Below, piece after piece: positions 26,087 through 38,290 of a DNA stretch of 64,000 nt (positions within the stretch are counted from its first letter, which is position 1; each line of letters begins with the position of its first letter). The position numbers and the translations under genes are program-made. The notes below the pieces were generated by a model. That model searched no databases. It had not been told where the DNA came from and worked only from the letters and a program-made list of their open reading frames with translations. Source of the DNA: JARRNJ01 sp037385045 (GTDB taxonomy: Bacteria; Pseudomonadota; Gammaproteobacteria; JASBUN01); contig JARRNJ010000015.1 in NCBI GenBank assembly GCA_037385045.1, forward strand, positions 1 through 64,000, given 5' to 3'.

Positions 26087-26459
26087 GGAGCGAGCCTAAC
26101 CAGTTTCGCCCGGTACCGCCAACGTCACTTCCGCCGCGCCACGGACGGCCGATGCCGGAGACAACCGACCAGGTCAGGGGGCCCGCAGCGGCGGGCGAGC
26201 GGGGCGCTCCCACCGGGCGCCGGCGTGCCACGGGTGTTTAGCCGCCGCCCCGGGCGTGTCCGCATCGCGGGAAATCGCCACCGACGGCAGGCGGCGGGAC
26301 TTCGTAGCACCCGGGCTGCGGCCGGCCCACAGCATAAGAGCGGCCGCGCCGGGGCAAATTCACCGGCGGCGGCATTTGTGCGAGAGTATACGGAACGGCA
26401 ACCCGGATTGTGTCTAGATACGCGCATGACGGCTATTGCCTTGTCCTAAGGAGGTCGGG
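26087..26459. promoter_or_regulatory. Divergent intergenic region (cls / cNMP-GGDEF gene)
   Basis: 373 bases between divergent genes. No credible ORF. AT-richer bases at 26380-26430 (GAGAGTATACGGAACGGCAA) may be the promoter of the diguanylate cyclase. TAAGGAGGTCGGG immediately before 26460 is a near-perfect ribosome binding site. Confidence 0.45.
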
Positions 26460-27419
26460 ATGGCGTCCCCCGTAGCGCCGCTTACCATTGATGAACTGCA
26501 GCACCAACCGCTGTTCGCCGGCGAAACCCGCGAAGACCTCGAATGGCTGCTGGGCTATTGCGCCGTGCAGCGGCTACCCGCCGACACGCTGTTGTTGAGC
26601 CCGCAGCACGACAACGACTTTCTCTACGTCATTCTCGACGGGCGGGTCCGGGTCCAGCTCGACGCCCAGGGCCAAAGCGTGCTCGCCTATCTGGACACTG
26701 GCGATTGCTTTGGAGAGATGTCGATCATCGAGGGGGTGCCGCCGTCGGCCGTGGTCACGACCCATTCGCCGTCGACGCTGCTGCGGGTCGACGGACATGC
26801 GCTGCGTACGCTGCTGGAGCAATCCCAATCCCTGGCGCGCAATCTGCTTTATATCCTCAGTGCCCGCCTGCGCCACGACAACCTGCAGATTGTCCACAGC
26901 CTGCGCCAGCAGCAGGTGTTCGAGCGCCACTCGAAGATCGACGAACTCACCGGACTCAACAACCGCCGCTGGATGGAGCAGGCACTGCCCGGCCTATGGC
27001 AGCGCAGCGCCTCCTCGGGGCGGCCGTTGACGCTGCTGATGCTCGATGTGGACCATTTCAAACGCTACAACGACAGCCACGGACACCTCGCGGGTGACCG
27101 TGCGCTGACCGCGGTGGCCGCGGCGGTGCGTGCCCAGCTGCGGCCGATGGATGCGGCCGTGCGTTTCGGTGGCGAGGAATTTCTGGTGATCATTCCCGAC
27201 AGCTCCGCGGCCGAGGGCGACGCCATCGCCGAACGCCTGCGCCAGAGCGTTGCCACCCAGCCCGTCACCCATCGGGATGGCACGCCCCTGCCGCCGGTGA
27301 CGGTGTCGGTTGGCGTTGCCTGCTCACGGCCGGGCCAGACCACGGAAGAACTGCTGGACGCGGTGGACGCCGCCCTTTACCGCGCCAAGAACGCCGGCCG
27401 CAACTGCGTCCGCCATTGA
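26460..27419 (+). CDS. Diguanylate cyclase with N-terminal cyclic-nucleotide-binding domain
   Basis: 319 residues. Residues 10-130 are a CRP-type cNMP-binding domain (FLYVILDGRVRVQLDAQGQS, then YLDTGDCFGEMSIIEGVPPS, with the FGE phosphate-cassette start, but the Arg-Ser pair of true cAMP binders reads PSAVV). Residues 155-319 are a GGDEF domain: DELTGLNNRRWMEQALP, LDVDHFKRYNDSHGHLAGD and the active site RFGGEEFLVII. The product-inhibition I-site RPMD lies exactly five residues before GGEEF. It should make c-di-GMP and be feedback-inhibited; the N-terminal domain suggests input by a cyclic nucleotide or simply dimer control. Cytosolic. Confidence 0.92.
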   Translation: MASPVAPLTIDELQHQPLFAGETREDLEWLLGYCAVQRLPADTLLLSPQHDNDFLYVILDGRVRVQLDAQGQSVLAYLDTGDCFGEMSIIEGVPPSAVVTTHSPSTLLRVDGHALRTLLEQSQSLARNLLYILSARLRHDNLQIVHSLRQQQVFERHSKIDELTGLNNRRWMEQALPGLWQRSASSGRPLTLLMLDVDHFKRYNDSHGHLAGDRALTAVAAAVRAQLRPMDAAVRFGGEEFLVIIPDSSAAEGDAIAERLRQSVATQPVTHRDGTPLPPVTVSVGVACSRPGQTTEELLDAVDAALYRAKNAGRNCVRH

Positions 27420-27689
27420 CCGGCGCCCGACGCCGGGGCCGAATCCCAACCCGGCCGGCACAGGGGCGGATGGAAGCTGCCCGCCCGCGTCGCCTTGCCC
27501 GCGGCCGCCGGCGCATGGGCGGAATCCAGGCAATTCTCACAAATTGTCACAAAACGTGATCATTCCCGACGAAAGTACTATGCTTATGCGCAAGGATGCG
27601 GCCCAGGTACGGAACCACTCAAACGCCCCAAAATCGGGGCAAATCGCCCTCGAGATAGAGAGCAACAGATTCACCGAAGGTAACCCTGA

Positions 27690-30501
<2,812 letters not shown>

Positions 30502-30509
<8 letters not shown>

Positions 30510-31812
30510 TACGCAACACGGCCAGCCTCAGGCCGAAACCGGCGTGCTGGAGATCCGGGTGCCAAAGCTGCCCGAATCGATCGCCGACGCAACTTTGGTG
30601 ACATGGCACAAAAAGCCGGGGGAAGCGGTGCGGCGCGACGACAATCTCGTCGACATCGAAACCGACAAGGTGGTGCTGGAAGTTCCGGCGCCGGCCGATG
30701 GCGTGCTGCAGGGAATAGAGAAACACGACGGCGACACGGTGGTCAGCGAGGAATTGCTTGCCACCCTGTCCCGCGGCGCTGCTGCGCCGACTGCCGCCGT
30801 GCCGCCCAAGCCGGCGGCGGAACCGGAGCCGGAGCCGGCAAGCGGGCGCGAGGCCCCGCCGCTCAGTCCGGCGGTGCGGCGGCTGGTGGAGGAACACGGA
30901 CTGAACGCGGCCGACATCCCGGCCAGCGGTCGCGATGGCCGGCCGACCAAGGCCGACGTGCTGCAATATCTTCAGTCGCGCGAACCGGGTGCGGCGGAGC
31001 CACCACCGCAAGCGCCGGCGGAAGCCGCATCTGCACCGGCCTCCGGGCACCAGCCGGCGCCGGCGGCTGAAGCACCGGCGGCGCGCACGGAGCCGCAGGC
31101 GGCGGCTGCCGAAGCGGGGATGCGCCGCGTGCCCATGAGCCGCCTGCGGCAACGCATCGCCGAACGAATGGTGGAAGCGCAGCACACCGCGGCCATTCTG
31201 TCCACGTTCAACGAGATCAACATGCAGGCGGTGTTCGATCTGCGCCGCCAGTACAAGGAGCGGTTCGAACAGCAGCACGGCGTCAAACTCGGCCTGATGT
31301 CGTTCTTTATCAAGGCCGGCGTCGAGGCGTTGAAGCGCTTCCCCATCGTCAACGCCTCGGTCGAGGACGGAGATATCCTTTATCACGACTACTATGACGT
31401 CAGCCTGGCGGTGTCGACGCCGCGCGGGCTTGTCGTGCCGGTGCTGCGCGACGCCGACCGTCTCACCTTCGCCGAAATCGAATCGGCCATCGTCGACTTT
31501 GCCCAGCGGGCCCGGGATGGCAATCTCACCATCGACGAGCTCAGCGGCGGCACCTTCACCATCACCAACGGCGGCGTGTTCGGCTCGCTGCTGTCGACCC
31601 CGATACTCAACCCGCCACAAAGTGCAATCCTCGGGCTACACAAGGTCCAGGAACGCCCGGTCGCTGAAGATGGAGAAGTACGCATTCGACCGATGATGTA
31701 TACGGCGCTGTCCTACGACCACCGCATCATCGACGGACGGGACGCCGTCCAGTTTCTGGTGGCGGTAAAGGAATTGCTCGAAGATCCGGCGCGTCTGCTG
31801 CTGCAGGTCTGA
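30502..31812 (+). CDS. sucB: Dihydrolipoyl succinyltransferase, 2-oxoglutarate dehydrogenase E2
   Basis: 436 residues from a GTG that overlaps the sucA stop by eight bases. Lipoyl domain with the modified lysine in DIETDKVVLEVPAP (residues 50-63); Ala/Pro/Glu-rich linker; peripheral-subunit-binding domain (LSPAVRRLVEEHGLNAADIP, then GRDGRPTKADVLQ); a second Ala/Pro linker; and the catalytic domain starting RVPMSRLRQRIAERMVEAQH, with the active-site HRIIDG in LSYDHRIIDGRDAVQFL. It forms the 24-subunit core and transfers succinyl to CoA. Confidence 0.97.
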
Positions 31813-31870
31813 CACGGACCCACGCCTGCACGTACCCGGCAAGCAACAACAACGATACGGGGTGATCGAT

Positions 31871-33328
31871 ATGGCCAGATCCTATGATGTAATCGTTATC
31901 GGCGCCGGTCCGGCGGGCTACGTCGCGGCGATACGCTGTGCCCAGCTCGGCCTGCGCACCGCCTGCGTGGACAAATGGCTGACACCCGAGGGCAAGCCGG
32001 CGCCGGGCGGCACCTGCCTCAATGTCGGCTGCATCCCCTCCAAGGCGCTGCTGCAGTCCTCCGAGCTGTATCTGCAGGCCACGGATCATTTTGCCGAGCA
32101 CGGAGTTATCGCCGCGGGCGTCAGCGTCGACGTGGCTCAGATGCAGGCACGCAAAAATCATGTCGTGCGCCAGCTCACCGACGGTATCGCCGCCCTGTTC
32201 AACGCCAACCGCATCGCCTGGCTGCAGGGTCAGGGGCGGCTGCTCGGCAGCGGCGTGGTAGAGTTCACGCCCCACGGCAAGCCCGAGCACAAGGAGACGC
32301 TGGAAACCAGCCAGGTGATCCTTGCCAGCGGCTCCCACCCGATCGAACTGGAAGCGGCGCCCCTGGACGGTGAACGTATCGTCGATTCCAGCGGCGCGCT
32401 GGCGTTCACCGAGGTCCCCAAGCGCCTGGCCATCATCGGCGCCGGCGTCATCGGCCTGGAGCTGGGCAGCGTCTGGCGCCGCCTGGGATCGCAAGTGGTG
32501 CTGCTGGAAGCCCAGGACCAGTTCCTGCCCATGGTGGACCAGCAGGTAAGCAATGAGGCGTTGAAGGAATTCACCCGTCAGGGCCTGGAAGTCCGCCTCG
32601 GCGCCCGGGTGGTCAGCACCCGGCGCACCAAGAAACAGGTGACCGTCCAGTATCGACAGGACGAAGAGGAACACGAACTCAAGGTCGACTACCTGGTGGT
32701 GGCCGTGGGCCGGCGCCCGTGCACCGACGGACTGTTCGCGCCGGAGTCAGGGTTGCTGCTGGACGAGCGCGGCTTCATCCATGTCGACGAGTACTGCGCC
32801 ACCAACCTCCCCAATGTCTATGCCATTGGTGATGTGGTCCGCGGGCCGATGCTGGCTCACAAGGGCTCCGAGGAGGGTGTCGCGGTGGCCGAGTGCATCG
32901 CCAACGGAACCCGGGTGGCGGTAAATCCCGACACCATCCCGTCGGTCATCTATACCCAGCCGGAGATCGCCTGGGTGGGGGCCAGCGAAGGGACCCTGCA
33001 CGGTCACGGTGTCGCGGTGCGCGCCGGCACATTTCCGTTCGCTGCCTCCGGGCGCGCCCGCGCAATGGGTATGCCCACGGGGCTGGTGAAAATCCTTGCC
33101 GACGCGGAAACCGACCGCATTCTGGGCGTACACATCATCGGACCGCTGGCCTCGGAGCTCATTGCAGAAGCGGTGCTGGCGATGGAATTCTCCGCCAGCA
33201 GCGAAGATCTTGCGCGCACCATCCACGCCCATCCCACGCTTTCCGAAGCCATGCATGAAGCGGCGCTGGCCGTGGACGGCCGCGCCATCCACGTGGCCGG
33301 CAAGGCAGGCGCGAAAAAACGCGGCTGA
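31871..33328 (+). CDS. lpd: Dihydrolipoyl dehydrogenase, E3
   Basis: 485 residues from the ATG at 31871; GGGGTG is well placed for it, and an in-frame GTG nine bases earlier is less likely. FAD site YDVIVIGAGPAGYVAAI; redox disulfide GGTCLNVGCIPSKALLQS; NAD site LAIIGAGVIGLELGSVWRRL; second FAD contact NVYAIGDVVRGPMLAHKG; and the catalytic His-Glu couple in HAHPTLSEAMHEA from the partner subunit. It reoxidises the dihydrolipoyl arm with NAD+. Third gene of the operon; may also serve other lipoyl complexes. Confidence 0.97.
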   Translation: MARSYDVIVIGAGPAGYVAAIRCAQLGLRTACVDKWLTPEGKPAPGGTCLNVGCIPSKALLQSSELYLQATDHFAEHGVIAAGVSVDVAQMQARKNHVVRQLTDGIAALFNANRIAWLQGQGRLLGSGVVEFTPHGKPEHKETLETSQVILASGSHPIELEAAPLDGERIVDSSGALAFTEVPKRLAIIGAGVIGLELGSVWRRLGSQVVLLEAQDQFLPMVDQQVSNEALKEFTRQGLEVRLGARVVSTRRTKKQVTVQYRQDEEEHELKVDYLVVAVGRRPCTDGLFAPESGLLLDERGFIHVDEYCATNLPNVYAIGDVVRGPMLAHKGSEEGVAVAECIANGTRVAVNPDTIPSVIYTQPEIAWVGASEGTLHGHGVAVRAGTFPFAASGRARAMGMPTGLVKILADAETDRILGVHIIGPLASELIAEAVLAMEFSASSEDLARTIHAHPTLSEAMHEAALAVDGRAIHVAGKAGAKKRG

Positions 33329-33637
33329 CCGCCGATCTCCTGGGCACCGAATATGCCGTCATATTGGTCGCCGTGATGGCGCAGGCGGACGCCGCCGGTG
33401 CCTGAGGCCATGACTGCAGTCAAACAGCCTCCACGTCGCCTGCCGGTGCGAGCTTGCCGCCGTCGGCGCGGCACTGAGCGATCAGGGCCGGACTGTGCAG
33501 CGCGGCTCCCTCTCACCCCCCGGCCGGACCGCCGCGTTGCGTGACGCGGTGCTGCGGCTGGCGGACGCCGATCCCCTGCGCCCGGCCGGCATCGGCAGCT
33601 GAGCGCCGGGTGGGCGCAGGGACGGGGGCCGCCGAGC
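33329..33637. other. Intergenic stretch after lpd with a possible gene remnant
   Basis: 309 bases between convergent genes. One frame without ATG, GTG or TTG start reads as plausible protein from about 33407 to the TGA at 33600-33602, with ELAAVGAALSDQGRTVQRGS and RTAALRDAVLRLADADPLRP. It may be the tail of a lost gene. I cannot name a family. No T-tailed hairpin for lpd was found. Confidence 0.3.
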
Positions 33638-34489
33638 CTACCCTTCGCCCCGGGCCACCGGCCGCGCCGGGTCGCGGATCCACTCACTCCAGGAACCCGC
33701 ATACAGGCGCGACCCATGCAAGCCGGCATGCTCCATCGCCAGCAGATTATGGCAGGCGGTAACACCGGAACCGCACATGTGCACCACCTCCCGCGGGTCC
33801 ACGGCGCCGCACAGCTGTTGAAATTGGCACAGCAGTTCGCCGGGCTCCAGAAAACGGCCGTCCCGGCCCAGGTTCAGGGCATAGGGACGGCTGACGGCGC
33901 CGGGAACGTGGCCGGCCACCGGGTCGATCGGCTCCTCCTCGCCGCGAAACCGTTCCGCGCCGCGGGCGTCCACGAGGGTGATGAAATCGTCGGCCAGCGC
34001 CCCCTGCACCTGGACCGAGCTCAGCCATTCCTGGTCGTCGGCCGCGCCCTCAAGGTCACCTGCGCCGCCAGCCGGCGTCGCGGTGGCGAGCCCACCCCCG
34101 GTCCGCCGCCAGGCGTCGATGCCGCCGTCGAGGACAGCCACCTGGCCGTGGCCCACCCAGCGCAGCAGCCACCAAAGCCGCGCGGCGACGGCGCCGCCGA
34201 CGTCATCGTAGACCACCACCTGGGTGTCGTTGCCGACCCCCCAGCCGCGCAGCCGGCGCAAAAATGTGTCGACGTCGGGCAGCGGATGCCGGCCGCTGCC
34301 GGCAGTGACCGGCCCCGACAGGTCGCGATCGAGGTGAGCGTAGCGGGCGCCTGCGATATGGCCCTCCCCATAGGCGCGTTCGCCGGCGGATGGGTCGGCC
34401 AGGGAGAAGCGGCAGTCGAACACCCGCCAGTCCCGCCGGTCCAGGTGGCCGGCCAGCGTGCGCGCGGAAATGAGGGTCTCGTGGCTCAT
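33638..34489 (-). CDS. sseA: Sulfurtransferase, 3-mercaptopyruvate type (two rhodanese domains)
   Basis: 283 residues from the ATG at 34489; the longer open frame upstream is not family-like. The N-terminal rhodanese domain is inactive (no Cys loop; YDDVGGAVAARLWWLLRWVG and VLDGGIDAWRRTGG are structural). The C-terminal domain carries the active-site loop CGSGVTACHN; the CGSGVT form is that of 3-mercaptopyruvate sulfurtransferases rather than thiosulfate-specific rhodaneses. It moves sulfur from mercaptopyruvate to thiols or cyanide. Cytosolic. It lies 139 bases after the hydrolase gene on the same strand and may be co-transcribed. Confidence 0.92.
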   Translation of the reverse strand: MSHETLISARTLAGHLDRRDWRVFDCRFSLADPSAGERAYGEGHIAGARYAHLDRDLSGPVTAGSGRHPLPDVDTFLRRLRGWGVGNDTQVVVYDDVGGAVAARLWWLLRWVGHGQVAVLDGGIDAWRRTGGGLATATPAGGAGDLEGAADDQEWLSSVQVQGALADDFITLVDARGAERFRGEEEPIDPVAGHVPGAVSRPYALNLGRDGRFLEPGELLCQFQQLCGAVDPREVVHMCGSGVTACHNLLAMEHAGLHGSRLYAGSWSEWIRDPARPVARGEG

Positions 34490-34628
34490 GGAGCAGTCGC
34501 CCTGGATGGCTGCATGGGATGGGCTTCCTATTAGTGACGGGGGTGCGCCTCCGTCGCCAGCCCGGTCCGGACTGCCCGCTCCGCCTGGACCACGTTGGGG
34601 AACCGGACCCCGGCGTGACGGTGCCCGC

Positions 34629-36236
34629 TCAGAAGCCGGCCGCCACGCCATCGCTGCGCGGGTCGGCCGCGCCTTCGATAATGCCGTCCGGGTGATGCAC
34701 CAGGGCGCCGGCGTGGCCCATCATCTCGTCGTAGTCCTCCACCACCTCCACCGGGTGGCCGCGTTGCCGCAACGCTTCGGCCAGGTCCGGCGCAAACCGG
34801 GCCTCCAGCTTCAGGCTGTTGGACGACGCCCCCCAGGTGCGGCCCAGCACCCAGCGCGGTGCGCTGACCGCCTGCTGCAACGGCTGACCGTAGGCCGCAT
34901 AGCGGCTGAATACCGCCGCCTGGGTCTGGGGCTGGCCGTCGCCGCCCATGGTGCCGAAGGCCATCACCCGCCCGTCTGCGAACCGGGCCAGGGACGGGCA
35001 CAGGGTATGAAACGGCTTGCGGGCCGGACGCAAGCAGCGAGGGTGGCCGGCCTCGAGGCTGAAGCTGCTGCCCCGGTTCTGCCAACAGATGCCGGTGGAC
35101 GGCAGCACCATGCCGCTGCCGAACTCGAAATAGAGGCTCTGGATCGCGCTCACTGCGCGCCCCTGGCCGTCGATGACCCCGAACCAGGTCGTGTCGCCCG
35201 TGTCGCCGGGGCCGGCCCAGGGTGCGGCGGCGACGTCGATGGCCGCCGCTTGCTCGGCCAGCACCTTCGGATCGAGCAGCGCCGCCAGATCAATACCGCC
35301 CATGTCCATGGGATCCCGCAGCAAGCGGTCCCGCTGCCGGAACGCCCGCTTGGTCGCTTCCACCAGCAGGTGCACGTAGTCGGCGCTCTCCGCCTCGGGC
35401 GGGGGCGTCTTCCCGTAGGCGAATTGTCCCAGGATAAGCAGCGTTGCCAACCCCTGGGTCGGCGGCCCAAGGGCGTACAGCTTGCCCGCGGGCAGCGTCC
35501 CGCCCAGCGTCAGTCGCAGCGGCGCACCTAGCGCCGGCTGGTGCGCGTGCAGATCCTTCAGGCCCACGGGACTGCCGGCCCGGGTCAGGTCTTCGGCCAC
35601 CGCCGCCGCCAGTCCGCCGCGATAGAAATCGTCCAGCCCCGCGGCAGCGAGGCGTTGCAGCGTCTCGCCCAATGCCGGCTGCTGCTGGCGCGAACCGGCC
35701 CGCGGCGCCCGCCCGCCCACCAGGTAGGCGTCGGCGAATCCCGGTTGCGGCGCCAGCTCCGGCAGCTTGTCCGCGGTATTGCGGGCCTGGCTGTCGGTTA
35801 CTGCGCAGCCCGACTGGGCGTAATCGACGGCATCCTCCAGCAGCCGCGCCAACGGCAGGGCGCCGCCCCAGCGGCGACTCAGTTCATATGCCGCCTGCCA
35901 GCCGGACAGGGTACCGGCGACCGTATTGGCCGCGAGCGGACCGCGGGTGGGGATCGCCTCCAGCCCGCGGGAGCGGTAGAAGGTCGGCTCCAGATCGTCC
36001 GGTGCGCGCCCGCAGGCATCGATGGCCACGACGTCGGCTCCCGGCGCAGCTGCCAGCCAGAAACTGTCGCCGCCAAGCCCGGTCATGTGCGGGTAGACCA
36101 CCGACAGGGATGCCGCGATGCCGATAGCCGCCTCCAGGGCGTTGCCGCCGTCGCGCAATATGGCCAACCCCGCCTGCGCGGCGAGCGCATGTGGGGCCAC
36201 CGCCATACCGCGGGTGGCGCGTATCGTGTTGAGCAA
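34629..36236 (-). CDS. Gamma-glutamyltransferase-family Ntn hydrolase (HpxW-like branch)
   Basis: 535 residues. Start is a TTG at 36236 with AGAGGA nine bases ahead; the next ATG is codon 11. Family features: NALEAAIGIAASLSVVYPHM and GLGGDSFWL near the N-terminus, the nucleophile Thr after autocleavage in GDTTWFGVIDGQGRAVSAIQ, then FGSGMVLPSTGICWQNRGSS and MAFGTMGGDGQPQTQAAVF. There is no signal peptide, unlike periplasmic glutathione-degrading Ggt, and the wording of the nucleophile region is closer, from memory, to oxamate amidohydrolase HpxW. The substrate is therefore an amide or gamma-glutamyl compound not yet defined. Follows the TRAP transporter genes on the same strand. Confidence 0.85.
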   Translation of the reverse strand: MLNTIRATRGMAVAPHALAAQAGLAILRDGGNALEAAIGIAASLSVVYPHMTGLGGDSFWLAAAPGADVVAIDACGRAPDDLEPTFYRSRGLEAIPTRGPLAANTVAGTLSGWQAAYELSRRWGGALPLARLLEDAVDYAQSGCAVTDSQARNTADKLPELAPQPGFADAYLVGGRAPRAGSRQQQPALGETLQRLAAAGLDDFYRGGLAAAVAEDLTRAGSPVGLKDLHAHQPALGAPLRLTLGGTLPAGKLYALGPPTQGLATLLILGQFAYGKTPPPEAESADYVHLLVEATKRAFRQRDRLLRDPMDMGGIDLAALLDPKVLAEQAAAIDVAAAPWAGPGDTGDTTWFGVIDGQGRAVSAIQSLYFEFGSGMVLPSTGICWQNRGSSFSLEAGHPRCLRPARKPFHTLCPSLARFADGRVMAFGTMGGDGQPQTQAAVFSRYAAYGQPLQQAVSAPRWVLGRTWGASSNSLKLEARFAPDLAEALRQRGHPVEVVEDYDEMMGHAGALVHHPDGIIEGAADPRSDGVAAGF

Positions 36237-36292
36237 TTTCTGAGTCCTCTAGCAGGCCGCAAGTTCTGGCGTTGGCATAGAGACAGGAACAA

Positions 36293-36346
36293 AGGGCAAA
36301 GAAGAGTGCAAAAGACCTTTCCACTTTTCCCTTTTGTCTTTGCCCT
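36293..36346 (-). repeat. Two-tier inverted repeat between dctM and the hydrolase gene
   Basis: Outer arms AGGGCAAAGA / TCTTTGCCCT (36293-36302 and 36337-36346) and inner arms CAAAAG / CTTTTG (36309-36314 and 36331-36336) are exact. Read on the minus strand it follows the dctM stop and ends with TTGTT. It could be an attenuator or an mRNA-stability element that sets the ratio of transporter to hydrolase. Confidence 0.6.
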
Positions 36347-36355
36347 GCTATTACC

Positions 36356-37678
36356 CTACCACCCAACGGCCTTGGGAAGCCAGGTAGCCAGGGCCGGGAA
36401 CGCCATCACCAGGCCCAGGCCCAACAGCTGGATGCCGATGAAGGGCATCACGCCGCGGTAGATGTCCTGGGTGCGGATCTCCGGCGGCGCGACACCCTTG
36501 AGATAGAACAACGACCAGCCGAACGGCGGGGTCAGGAACGAGGTCTGCAGATTCATGGCCACCAGAATGCACAGCCAGATGATGTTGACATGATGACCTT
36601 CAAAGAACGGCAACAGGAGCGGCAGCACGATGTAGGTGATCTCGATCCAGTCAAGAAAGAAGCCGAGCACGAACAGCAGCAGCATCATGAAGGCAATGCC
36701 GCCCCACACCCCTCCGGGCAGGAATTCGAACAGCCTGTCGATCAGGTCGTCGCCGCCCAGCCCGCGGAAGCTCAGGCTGAACACCTGGGCGGCGATCAGC
36801 ACGAACAGGGTCATGCCGGTGATCTTGAAGGTCGACTCCACCGTCTCGCGCATCACCGTCCAGTTCAGCCGTCCCGACATCAGCACCACCAGCAGCGCAC
36901 CCAGGGCACCCATGGACGCCGCTTCGGTTGGCGCGGCCACACCGCCGATGATCGATCCGAGCACGGCAAAGATCAGTGCCAGTGGCGGCACCACAACCTT
37001 GAGCAAGTCCAGCAACAGCGTCCCCAGCGGCATCGCGTCGCGCTCCTCCACCGGGATCGGCGGCATGGACGAGGGGCGCAGCCTGCCCAACAGCAGGATA
37101 TAGCCGAAATACAGCCCGCCCAGCACCAACCCTGGAAACAGTGCTGCGGCGAACAGCGTGCCCACTGAGCCGCCGGTGATATCCGACAGCAGGATCAGCA
37201 CCAGGCTGGGCGGAATGATCTGGCCCAGGGTACCCGACGCGCAGATGGTGCCGCAGGCGATGCTCTTGTCGTAGTCGCGCCGCAGCAGCGTGGGCAGCGT
37301 AATCAGCCCCACGGTCACGACCGTCGCTGCGACAATGCCCGTCGAGGCGCCCATGAGCACCCCCACCACCACGATTGCCAGCGCCATGCCGCCCGAGCGG
37401 CGCCCCGACAGGTGCCCGACCACGTCGAGCATGCGCTCGGCCAGGCGCGACTTCTCCAACAACACCCCCATGAACACGAACAGCGGAATCGCCAGCATGG
37501 TGTAGTTGGTGATCACCCCGTAGACGCGCATGGGCAATAGGTTGAACAAATCGGTGCCGAAGCCACTGAGCCCGAACAGGATGCCGCTGGCCGCCAGGGC
37601 GAACGGCACCGGGATGCCGATCAGGATCAGCACGAACAGCGCCACCACCATCAGCACCGCCAGTGTTTCAATGCCCAT
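36356..37678 (-). CDS. dctM: TRAP transporter large permease (DctM family)
   Basis: 440 residues with about twelve apolar helices (ETLAVLMVVALFVLILIGIP at the start). Family hallmarks: FVFMGVLLEKSRLAERMLDV, VGVLMGASTGIVAATVVTVG, CASGTLGQIIPPSLVLILLS and FFLDWIEITYIVLPLLLPFF. It is the Na+-coupled elevator subunit of the tripartite uptake system. Starts two bases after the dctQ stop, so the two membrane subunits are translated together. The sequence is of the mannitol/chloroaromatic-type subgroup, which mainly takes organic acids. Confidence 0.95.
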   Translation of the reverse strand: MGIETLAVLMVVALFVLILIGIPVPFALAASGILFGLSGFGTDLFNLLPMRVYGVITNYTMLAIPLFVFMGVLLEKSRLAERMLDVVGHLSGRRSGGMALAIVVVGVLMGASTGIVAATVVTVGLITLPTLLRRDYDKSIACGTICASGTLGQIIPPSLVLILLSDITGGSVGTLFAAALFPGLVLGGLYFGYILLLGRLRPSSMPPIPVEERDAMPLGTLLLDLLKVVVPPLALIFAVLGSIIGGVAAPTEAASMGALGALLVVLMSGRLNWTVMRETVESTFKITGMTLFVLIAAQVFSLSFRGLGGDDLIDRLFEFLPGGVWGGIAFMMLLLFVLGFFLDWIEITYIVLPLLLPFFEGHHVNIIWLCILVAMNLQTSFLTPPFGWSLFYLKGVAPPEIRTQDIYRGVMPFIGIQLLGLGLVMAFPALATWLPKAVGW

Positions 37679-37680
37679 GG

Positions 37681-38280
37681 TCAGCTCCTGCCGCCGCGCC
37701 GCAGGGCCAGGAAATTGGACAGCACCATGGCCACCCCCTGCACCGCCACCAGACCGAAGCCGAGCGGCATGAACGCCTTCAGCGCCCAGCGGGCCGGCAG
37801 CCCGCCCGGGTCCGGCGAGGTTTCATGAATGGCGTAGGACATGGACACGAACTTGAGCGAAACTGCGGCGAAAAACAGCGCCACCGGCACGATCACCAGC
37901 AGCGGCACCAGGAATTCCATCCATTGCTTCACCCGCTCGCTGTAGCGCTGGTAGAAGATGTCCACGCGCACGTGCTCGCCCTGCTGCACCGTATAGGAGG
38001 CAGCCATCATGGCGACCACCGCCAGCACGTGCCACTCCAGCTCCTGCTCGGCCACGGACCCGGCGTGCCACACGTAGCGCGCCACCACGTCGCCCGCCAC
38101 CAGCAACACCAGGACCAGCGTCAGCCAGGCCGATGCCCGGCCAACGCGTTCCACCGTGCGGTCCAGCAGCTTGGCGGTACGCTCCAGGCAGGCGTTGAGG
38201 GGGGCGCGACGGGGCGCCCCCCTGTCTTCACCCATGCCGTCTGCGCCGCCGGTGCATACAGCGTCTTCAGCCGTTGACAT
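37681..38280 (-). CDS. dctQ: TRAP transporter small permease (DctQ family)
   Basis: 199 residues, four membrane helices (WLTLVLVLLVAGDVVARYVW, LAVVAMMAASYTVQQGEHVR, VPLLVIVPVALFFAAVSLKF and a C-terminal one). The QxGEHVRVD segment is the usual DctQ motif. A roughly 40-residue hydrophilic N-terminal extension precedes helix 1, longer than most. Sits ten bases after dctP. Confidence 0.93.
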   Translation of the reverse strand: MSTAEDAVCTGGADGMGEDRGAPRRAPLNACLERTAKLLDRTVERVGRASAWLTLVLVLLVAGDVVARYVWHAGSVAEQELEWHVLAVVAMMAASYTVQQGEHVRVDIFYQRYSERVKQWMEFLVPLLVIVPVALFFAAVSLKFVSMSYAIHETSPDPGGLPARWALKAFMPLGFGLVAVQGVAMVLSNFLALRRGGRS

Positions 38281-38290
38281 GTGCGCTCCG

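Noticed and set aside
27546..27566. TCAC-N5-GTGA palindrome upstream of sucA as a CRP/FNR-type site
   Set aside because: Arms are only four bases and match neither CRP nor FNR consensus well; too weak to list as a feature.
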